Source: Paracoccus sp. R12_2 (GTDB lineage: Bacteria; Pseudomonadota; Alphaproteobacteria; Rhodobacterales; Rhodobacteraceae). Taken from it: 38,123 nucleotides of DNA. Each line of letters begins with the position of its first letter. The stretch's first letter is position 1. The position numbers and the translations under genes were made by a program. A model generated the notes under the pieces. It saw nothing but the letters and a program-made list of their open reading frames with translations. It did no database searches and was not told the origin of the DNA. The stretch covers positions 1-38,123 of the forward strand of contig NZ_JAGHRA010000023.1 of NCBI RefSeq assembly GCF_017744015.1. The letters are read 5' to 3'. Shown here piece after piece: positions 32,297 to 38,123 of this stretch.

Positions 32297-32324
32297 TTGA
32301 CACCGTCGCGCTGCGCTTTACCTG
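32297..32324 (+). promoter_or_regulatory. Possible promoter immediately before mfd
   Basis: A consensus TTGACA (32297-32302) is followed after 16 bases by a weak TACCTG (32319-32324). Transcription would start within a base or two of the mfd ATG at 32332, implying a leaderless message. Confidence 0.35.
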
Positions 32325-32331
32325 ACCCAAC

Positions 32332-35300
32332 ATGCCGGACCAGTTGATCCTTTCAGGCGCCCCCGAGGGCTATGACGCGGCGCTGATCGCGCGTGAAGCG
32401 GCTCGCGGCCAGCCGATCATCCATATTGCGCGCGATGATCGCCGCATGGTCGCGATGCGCGCAGCGCTGGCCTTTCTTGCGCCGGGCCTGCCGGTGCTGG
32501 ATTTCCCCGCCTGGGACACCACGCCCTATGACCGCGTGTCGCCGTCGCCCGATATCCAGGCCGCGCGGATGGCGACGCTGGCCGGTCTGGCGCAGGGGGC
32601 GATCAAGGGGCCGTTCGTCCTGCTGACCACGCTGAATGCGGTGCTGCAGCGCGTGCCGGCGCGTGATCTGGTCGCTGGCGCCAGCTTCGCGGCCCGGGTC
32701 GGCGATCGCATCGACGAGGCCGCGTTGCGCGATTTCCTGGTCCGCATGGACTTTGTCCAGTCCCCGACGGTGACCGAACCTGGGGACTACGCGATCCGGG
32801 GCGGCATCATCGACATCTATCCACCGGGTGAGATGGGCCCCGTCCGGCTGGATCTGTTCGGCGATGTTCTGGACGGTGCGCGGCGATTTGACGCCGAGAC
32901 CCAGCGCACGACCGAAAAGCTGTCGCGTGTCGAGATCGCGCCGATGTCCGAGGTGATCCTGGACGAGGCGGCGATCACCCGGTTCCGCCAGAACTATCGC
33001 GCCGAATATGGCGGTGGAACCAACGATCCGCTGTACGAGGGCGTCAGCGCGGGTCGCAAGATGTCGGGCACCGAACACTGGCTGCCGTGGTTTCACGACC
33101 GGATGGAAAGCCTGTTCGACTATCTGCCCGGCGCGTCCGTCGTGCTGGACGACCATGTCGGGCAGGTGATCGACGCGCGGCGCGAGATGATCCGCGAACA
33201 GTTCGAGGCGCGCAAGGCCGCGTTGGCCGCCAAGGCCCGCAGCGACACGGTCTATAAACCGGTGCCGCCCGACGAGATGTTTCCGACCGAGGCCCAGTGG
33301 ACGGCGTGGCTTGCGGCGCATCGCGTCCTGCGGCTTTCGGTTCTGGCACATCCACCGGGACCGGGCGTGCTGGATGCAGGGGGGCGACCGGGCCGCAACT
33401 TCGCGCCCGAACGGCAGACGGAACAGATAAATCTATTCAAGGCCCTTGCGGATCATGTGAAGGTTCTTTCCCGCGATCATCGGGTGATCCTGGCCAGTTT
33501 TTCTGACGGTGCCCGGGATCGCTTGTCCGGCCTGCTGGCCGATGAAGGTCTGACCGGGGCGCAGCCTGTTGACGATCTGCGTGACCTGCCAGAAACGCCC
33601 GGCGCCATCGGCCTTGCGGTCTGGCCCCTGGACGAAGGGTTTGTCGCAGAAGGTCAGGCGCTTGGCGCCATCGCGGTGATTTCGGAACAGGACGTGCTGG
33701 GCGATCGGCTGATCCGGGGCGCCAAAAAGCGCCGCCGGGCCGAGAATTTCCTGCAGGACACCACCAGCCTGACGCCGGGCGATCTGGTCGTCCATGTCGA
33801 ACACGGCATCGGGCGCTACAAGGGGTTGGAAACCATCACCGCCGCCGGTGTGCCGCATGATTGCGTGGCACTGGAATACGCGGGCGGCGACCGGCTGTTC
33901 CTGCCGGTCGAGAATATCGAACTGCTGTCCCGCTATGGTCACGAAGAAGGGTTGCTGGACCGGCTTGGCGGCGGTGCGTGGCAGGCCCGCAAGGCACGTC
34001 TGAAGGAACGCATCCGGCTGATCGCGGACAAGCTGATGCGGGTGGCGGCCGAACGACTGCTGCGGCCCGCCCCCGTGCTGGAACCCGAGGACCACGACTG
34101 GCAGGCATTCTCGGCCCGCTTTCCCTACAGCGAGACCGACGATCAGATGGCCGCGATCGAGGACGTGGTCGAGGATCTGCAGGCGGGCCGGCCGATGGAC
34201 CGGCTCGTGGTCGGCGATGTCGGCTTCGGCAAGACCGAGGTGGCGATGCGCGCCGCCTTCATCGCCGCCTCGCAGGGCATGCAGGTGGCGGTCGTCGCGC
34301 CGACGACGCTGCTTGCGCGTCAGCATTTCAGGACCTTCGCCGAACGGTTTCGCGGCACCGCGATCACGGTGCGGCCGCTGTCGCGCTTTGTCGGGACCAA
34401 GGACGCCGCGAAAGCCCGCGAGGGGCTGGCCGACGGCACCGTCGATATCGTGGTCGGCACTCATGCCGTGCTGGCCAAGGGGGTGCGGTTCAAGCGTCTG
34501 GGGCTTCTTGTCATCGACGAAGAGCAGCATTTCGGCGTCGCCCACAAGGAACGGCTGAAGGAACTGCGCAGCGACATTCATGTGCTGACGCTGACAGCCA
34601 CGCCGATCCCGCGCACGTTGCAACTGTCGCTGACGGGCGTGCGCGACCTGTCGGTCATCGGCACGCCGCCGGTCGACCGTCTGGCGATCCGCACCTATGT
34701 CAGCGAATTCGACAGCGTGACGATCCGAGAGGCGCTGTTGCGCGAGAAATACCGCGGCGGACAAAGCTTCTTCGTCGTCCCGCGCCTGACCGACCTGCCC
34801 GATGTCGAACACTGGCTGACCGAGAACATGCCCGAAGTCAGCTATATCGTGGCCCATGGCCAGCTGGCGGCGGGCGATCTGGACCAGCGCATGAACGCCT
34901 TCTACGACGGCAGCCATGACGTGCTGGTGGCGACCTCGATCGTGGAATCGGGGCTGGATATCCCGACCGCGAACACCATGGTCATCTGGCGGTCGGACAT
35001 GTTCGGCCTTGCCCAGCTTTACCAGATCCGCGGCAGGGTGGGGCGGTCCAAGACCCGCGCCTATTGTTATCTGACGACGAAACCGCGTCAGCCGCTGACC
35101 CCTCAGGCGATGAGGCGGCTCAAGTTCCTGGGATCCATCGACGGGCTGGGGGCCGGGTTCAACCTTGCCAGCCAGGACCTGGACCTGCGCGGTGCCGGCA
35201 ATCTTCTGGGCGAGGAGCAGTCAGGCCATATCAAGGAGGTCGGGTTCGAGTTGTACCAGCAGATGCTGGAAGAGACGATCGCCAAGCTGAAATCCGGCGA

Positions 35301-35793
35301 GATCGAGGGCACGCCCGAGGACGAATGGGCACCCCAGCTGAACCTGGGCGTTCCGGTCACCATCCCGGAAAGCTATATCCCCGATCTGGACGTGCGGCTG
35401 GGGCTGTATCGGCGGCTGGCCGAACTGACTACCAAGGTCGAGCTGGAAGGTTTCGCGGCCGAGTTGATCGACCGCTTCGGCAAGTTGCCGCGCGAGGTGA
35501 ACACCCTGCTGCTGGTCATCCGGATCAAGGCGATGGCCAAGCGCGCCCAGGTTGCTCGACTGGATGCGGGTCCAAAGGGCGCGACGGTGCAGTTCCACAA
35601 CGACAAGTTCCCGAACCCTGCGGGTCTGGTCGAGTTCCTGACCGATCAGCGCGGGCTGGCCAAGGTCACCGACAACAAGATCGTCATTCGCCGCGATTGG
35701 GCCACGGACGCGGATCGCATCAAGGGCGCCTTCGCCATCGTCCGCGACCTTGCCGCCAAGGCGAAGGCGGTCGCCGAAAAGACCGGATCATGA
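32332..35793 (+). CDS. mfd: Transcription-repair coupling factor
   Basis: Mfd displaces RNA polymerase stalled at DNA lesions and recruits UvrA. The 1153-residue protein has the full layout. A UvrB-like N-terminal module (DFPAWDTTPYDRVSPSPDI near residue 60) is followed by the polymerase-interaction domain (GDLVVHVEHGIGRYKGLETI near 485). The RecG-like motor has Walker A GDVGFGKTEVAMRAAF near 627, the DEEQHFG box and LTATPIPRTLQLSL. The C-terminal TRCF domain completes it. No ribosome binding site is visible before the ATG, which fits a leaderless start. Its stop overlaps the pabB start in an ATGA. Confidence 0.96.
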   Translation: MPDQLILSGAPEGYDAALIAREAARGQPIIHIARDDRRMVAMRAALAFLAPGLPVLDFPAWDTTPYDRVSPSPDIQAARMATLAGLAQGAIKGPFVLLTTLNAVLQRVPARDLVAGASFAARVGDRIDEAALRDFLVRMDFVQSPTVTEPGDYAIRGGIIDIYPPGEMGPVRLDLFGDVLDGARRFDAETQRTTEKLSRVEIAPMSEVILDEAAITRFRQNYRAEYGGGTNDPLYEGVSAGRKMSGTEHWLPWFHDRMESLFDYLPGASVVLDDHVGQVIDARREMIREQFEARKAALAAKARSDTVYKPVPPDEMFPTEAQWTAWLAAHRVLRLSVLAHPPGPGVLDAGGRPGRNFAPERQTEQINLFKALADHVKVLSRDHRVILASFSDGARDRLSGLLADEGLTGAQPVDDLRDLPETPGAIGLAVWPLDEGFVAEGQALGAIAVISEQDVLGDRLIRGAKKRRRAENFLQDTTSLTPGDLVVHVEHGIGRYKGLETITAAGVPHDCVALEYAGGDRLFLPVENIELLSRYGHEEGLLDRLGGGAWQARKARLKERIRLIADKLMRVAAERLLRPAPVLEPEDHDWQAFSARFPYSETDDQMAAIEDVVEDLQAGRPMDRLVVGDVGFGKTEVAMRAAFIAASQGMQVAVVAPTTLLARQHFRTFAERFRGTAITVRPLSRFVGTKDAAKAREGLADGTVDIVVGTHAVLAKGVRFKRLGLLVIDEEQHFGVAHKERLKELRSDIHVLTLTATPIPRTLQLSLTGVRDLSVIGTPPVDRLAIRTYVSEFDSVTIREALLREKYRGGQSFFVVPRLTDLPDVEHWLTENMPEVSYIVAHGQLAAGDLDQRMNAFYDGSHDVLVATSIVESGLDIPTANTMVIWRSDMFGLAQLYQIRGRVGRSKTRAYCYLTTKPRQPLTPQAMRRLKFLGSIDGLGAGFNLASQDLDLRGAGNLLGEEQSGHIKEVGFELYQQMLEETIAKLKSGEIEGTPEDEWAPQLNLGVPVTIPESYIPDLDVRLGLYRRLAELTTKVELEGFAAELIDRFGKLPREVNTLLLVIRIKAMAKRAQVARLDAGPKGATVQFHNDKFPNPAGLVEFLTDQRGLAKVTDNKIVIRRDWATDADRIKGAFAIVRDLAAKAKAVAEKTGS

Positions 35794-36917
35794 CCGGACA
35801 GGTCAGGTTCGATCACGGCCCGCTGCCCGGCGGCACGCTGTTTGCGCGGCCTCAGACGATCATCCGTGCCGACACTGCCGCGGGCGTCGTTCCGGCACTA
35901 GCCGCGATCGAGGCCGCACGTGCGCGCGGCTGCTGGTTGGCCGGTTATCTGTCCTATGAGCTTGGCTATGCGTTGACGCCGAAACTGGCCCCGCTGATGC
36001 CGGCGTCACGCGATATGCCGCTGATCCTGATGGGGGTGTTTGACGCACCGCACCCGGCGCCGCCGCTGCCTGACACGGCCGATGTGCGCATCTCGGCGCC
36101 GCGCCCGCTGTGGGACCGGCAGCGATATGATGCCGCCATCTCCGCCGTGCATCGCTATATCGAGGCGGGCGATACTTATCAGATCAACTTGACCTTTCCG
36201 ATGCAGTGCGACTGCACTGGCGATCCGCTGGCGATCCACGCCGCGCTGAGCGCGCGTCAGCCGGTGGGCGAGGGGGTCTTTGTGGATCTGGGGGGGGCTG
36301 TGGTGCTGTCGCGCAGTCCGGAACTGTTCTTTGCGGTGGACGCCGAACGCCGGATCGAAACACGACCGATGAAGGGCACGGCGCCTCGCGGCGCGAACTC
36401 TGCCGATGACGCGGCGGCTGCTGCCGCGCTGGAACGATCGCCCAAGGACAGGGCCGAGAACCTGATGATCGTCGATCTGCTGCGCAACGACATCAGCCGG
36501 GTCTGTGTACCGGGCAGCGTGCATGTGCCGCGCCTGTTCCAGATCGAACCCTATGCGACCGTTCATCAGATGACATCGACGGTGCGGGGCCAGTTGACCC
36601 CGGATGCACGCTTCGCCGATATTCTGCAGGCGTTGTTTCCCTGTGGCTCCATCACGGGTGCACCCAAGATCCGGTCCATGGAAATCATCGCCGAACTGGA
36701 AGGGGCGGCGCGCGGCGTCTATTGCGGGGCGATCGGCTGGCTGGACCCGTCCGGGCCGATGCGCTTTGGCGTCGCCATACGGACGCCGGTGATGACGGCG
36801 CCGGGGCGGCTGCGGCTGAATGTCGGCGGCGGCATCACCCATGACAGCCGCGCGGGATCCGAATGGGAGGAAGCGTTGTGCAAATCGGCATTTCTGGACC
36901 TGTCCCCGAAGACCTGA
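35790..36917 (+). CDS. pabB: Aminodeoxychorismate synthase component I
   Basis: PabB converts chorismate to 4-amino-4-deoxychorismate for folate synthesis. The 375-residue protein is shorter than TrpE at its N-terminus. It has the chorismate-binding segments GDTYQINLTFPM, LSRSPELFF, RPMKGTAPRG, ENLMIVDLLRNDISRVC and FPCGSITGAPKI. The lysine in PMKGT distinguishes PabB from TrpE, whose copy in this window has PIAGT. It needs a glutamine amidotransferase partner, which is not encoded next to it; TrpG at 11604-12194 is a candidate. It overlaps mfd by 4 bases and pabC by 40. Confidence 0.95.
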   Translation: MTGQVRFDHGPLPGGTLFARPQTIIRADTAAGVVPALAAIEAARARGCWLAGYLSYELGYALTPKLAPLMPASRDMPLILMGVFDAPHPAPPLPDTADVRISAPRPLWDRQRYDAAISAVHRYIEAGDTYQINLTFPMQCDCTGDPLAIHAALSARQPVGEGVFVDLGGAVVLSRSPELFFAVDAERRIETRPMKGTAPRGANSADDAAAAAALERSPKDRAENLMIVDLLRNDISRVCVPGSVHVPRLFQIEPYATVHQMTSTVRGQLTPDARFADILQALFPCGSITGAPKIRSMEIIAELEGAARGVYCGAIGWLDPSGPMRFGVAIRTPVMTAPGRLRLNVGGGITHDSRAGSEWEEALCKSAFLDLSPKT

Positions 36918-37519
36918 CCGTGTTCGAGACAATGCGCGCCGAGCCGGATCGCAGGATCCCCTTGTGGTCGCGTCATCTTGAAAGGCTGCGGTACGGATGC
37001 GCCACAGTCGGATTTCCGCTGGACGAAGATGCTGTCGCCACAGCCCTTCAGGGCCTGCCGGGTGGCGTGGTCCTGCGTGTGCGGCTTGCCGTCGATGCCG
37101 CCGGTCGCGCGCGGGTCGCGCATCAGCCTTTGCCTGCAAATCCATCCTTCTGGCGCGCGCAGTTTTCCCCGATGCGTCTGGACAGCGACGATCCCTGGCT
37201 GCGGATAAAGTCTTCCCACCGCCCGGTCTATGACGGCGCCCGCGCGGCGCTGCGCGACGGCTGCGACGAGGCGATCCTGCTGAACCAGCGCGGCGAAGTC
37301 TGCGAAGGCAGCATCACCAGCCTGTTCTTGCGGCGCGGCGATGCGCTGCTGACGCCGCCGCTGCATTGCGGCCTGCTGCCCGGCGTTCTGCGGGCATCTT
37401 TGCTGGCGACGGGGGCGGCATCGGAACAGGTGCTGATGCCCGATGACCTGTCAAAGGGCGATCTGTTTTGCGGAAACGCGCTGCGCGGGTTGATCCCGCT
37501 TCGGCTGGTGCGGTCCTGA
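36878..37519 (+). CDS. pabC: Aminodeoxychorismate lyase-like class IV aminotransferase
   Basis: This 213-residue fold-type IV PLP enzyme probably releases pyruvate from aminodeoxychorismate to yield p-aminobenzoate, completing the job of PabB. The Schiff-base lysine is likely that of RIKSSHRPVYDGAR, and NQRGEVCEGSITSLFL holds the catalytic glutamate region. A short C-terminal NALRGLIPLRLV closes the fold. GTG 36878 has GGGAGG 7 bases upstream; the ATG at 36863 contains that ribosome binding site and is less likely. It overlaps pabB by 40 bases. The assignment as PabC rests on the pairing; the sequence alone would give class IV aminotransferase. Confidence 0.87.
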   Translation: MQIGISGPVPEDLTVFETMRAEPDRRIPLWSRHLERLRYGCATVGFPLDEDAVATALQGLPGGVVLRVRLAVDAAGRARVAHQPLPANPSFWRAQFSPMRLDSDDPWLRIKSSHRPVYDGARAALRDGCDEAILLNQRGEVCEGSITSLFLRRGDALLTPPLHCGLLPGVLRASLLATGAASEQVLMPDDLSKGDLFCGNALRGLIPLRLVRS

Positions 37520-37568
37520 TCCGTCATTGCCTTGCGCGAACAAATGTCGCTTGCAACCCAGATGCGGC

Positions 37569-37597
37569 TTGCACTGAACGTCGCCGGACGGTATTCA
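37569..37597 (+). promoter_or_regulatory. Promoter of tRNA-Gly
   Basis: TTGCAC (37569-37574), a 17-base spacer and TATTCA (37592-37597) end 10 bases before the tRNA. The -35 box is identical to that of tRNA-Ala. Confidence 0.68.
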
Positions 37598-37607
37598 AAT
37601 CGCCGTT

Positions 37608-37681
37608 GCGGGTGTAGCTCAATGGTAGAGCAGTAGCTTCCCAAGCTGATGACGAGGGTTCGATTCCCTTCACCCGCTCCA
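37608..37681 (+). tRNA. tRNA-Gly (anticodon CCC)
   Basis: The 74-base cloverleaf has acceptor arms GCGGGTG/CACCCGC, D arm GCTCAATGGTAGAGC, anticodon loop TTCCCAA giving CCC, T arm GAGGG-TTCGATT-CCCTT and an encoded TCCA. tRNA-Gly genes are frequent integration sites, and an integrase relic follows directly. Confidence 0.96.
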
Positions 37682-37980
37682 TCCTAAGATTTGCTGTTCG
37701 ATGATATCAGGCCGCTGTTCGACAAGATGGCCCGTGCCCGACACACTCGTGCGAAACTTTACCAGCCCATGACCCTCTGCGCGGAGATTGCGTCCCGCGC
37801 CAGACGCCAAGGCTCGACCCCTTTTGAGATAGTTCTCTGACATCTTCGCCCGAGTGTGTCCGTCCACCGTCATGATCCGGTATCGCGATCACCCCCCCCC
37901 CCGGCCAAGAGGTGATCCGCCGCCTTGCGGATGCTGTGTGATGACTGTTTGTTCAGTCCGGACTCCAGACTTCTTGCGAG
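37670..37980 (-). pseudogene. Decayed C-terminus of a tyrosine recombinase (integrase)
   Basis: On the minus strand one frame carries NKQSSHSIRKAADHLLAG (HxxR box, HSIR at 37938-37927). A second frame carries MTVDGHTRAKMSENYLKRG, with a GHT box and the catalytic tyrosine near 37830, the standard order of an integrase C-terminus. A run of 11 C residues on the plus strand (37892-37902) separates the two frames. No single-length change of that run repairs the gene, because a stop follows in the expected frame, so at least two lesions exist. The frame ends inside tRNA-Gly, consistent with an element once integrated there. No intact N-terminal part lies in the window. Confidence 0.68.
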
Positions 37981-38123
37981 ACAGTGGGTCTGCAATGTAA
38001 GCGTCTTCAGCGCCCCACCTTCCGGCTCTCATCCTGATCGGTTCTTTGGACCTTGGTGATTGTTGGAATGGATTTTCTCCATGGAGACTACATTGGAGGT
38101 TCTCCCGGTTGGCGGTCGTGGCC
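37981..38123. other. Right-edge sequence beyond the integrase relic
   Basis: No recognisable gene. A plus-strand frame opens at ATG 38068 (MDFLHGDYIGGSPGWRSW) and runs off the window, without a convincing ribosome binding site. A 12-bp palindrome, TCTCCATGGAGA, lies at 38076-38087. Confidence 0.3.

Overview
The window comes from a high-GC alphaproteobacterium, most likely a Paracoccus-like member of the Rhodobacteraceae. The evidence is strong G/C preference at third codon positions, the radA-cvpA-purF block, Hsp20 next to a DUF1150 protein, an FYDLN-acid zinc-ribbon protein, a double cold-shock-domain protein followed by DUF192, and ppiD directly upstream of trpE. Nothing here was searched against a database. 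Family calls rest on motifs read from the sequence, and all starts, promoters and terminators are predictions.

Layout. Bases 1-124 are the end of an IS3-family insertion sequence that abuts, and probably truncates, a DHA2-type MFS exporter (134-1546). A TolB-like protein, DUF1150/Hsp20, a secreted Cys-rich protein and a DUF465 protein follow. Next come purine genes purE-purK-nudix (+), facing a long minus-strand series trpG-trpD-ung-radA-cvpA-purF (12194 down to 6236). From 12313 the plus strand carries a disordered membrane-anchored protein, an aminotransferase, ppiD and trpE. A bidirectional terminator separates these from a PRC-barrel protein with eight 7-residue repeats. The cluster fabI-lysE-gpt (-) diverges from pdxH, csp and DUF192 (+), and this section ends at tRNA-Pro(UGG).

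Accessory region. Between tRNA-Pro and tRNA-Ala(GGC) lies a 4.28-kb, visibly more AT-rich islet (23527-27827). It is flanked by a perfect 20-bp direct repeat that matches the 3' end of tRNA-Ala, the signature of tRNA-targeted integration. The islet carries a candidate PD-(D/E)XK nuclease, a serine recombinase with a res-like cluster of TGTCCG half-sites, and a 66-residue ORF whose leader folds into two hairpins, one covering the ribosome binding site. It also carries a small gene split by a complete IS3-family element with perfect 27-bp ends and no target duplication. No integrase is present, so the islet looks stranded. A second integration scar lies at the right end: tRNA-Gly(CCC) is followed by a decayed tyrosine-recombinase C-terminus with an 11-C tract.

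From 27886 to 37519 the chromosome resumes: FYDLN-acid protein, HExxH metallopeptidase, GntR regulator, Ysc84-like lipoprotein, hemB, a membrane protein, mfd, and pabB-pabC. The window therefore holds genes for purine synthesis, tryptophan and p-aminobenzoate synthesis, haem, pyridoxal phosphate and fatty acid synthesis, and DNA repair. TrpG is the only glutamine amidotransferase subunit of its type here and could serve both TrpE and PabB. The most novel material is the tRNA-Ala islet, which may be a minimal defence or mobile cargo.
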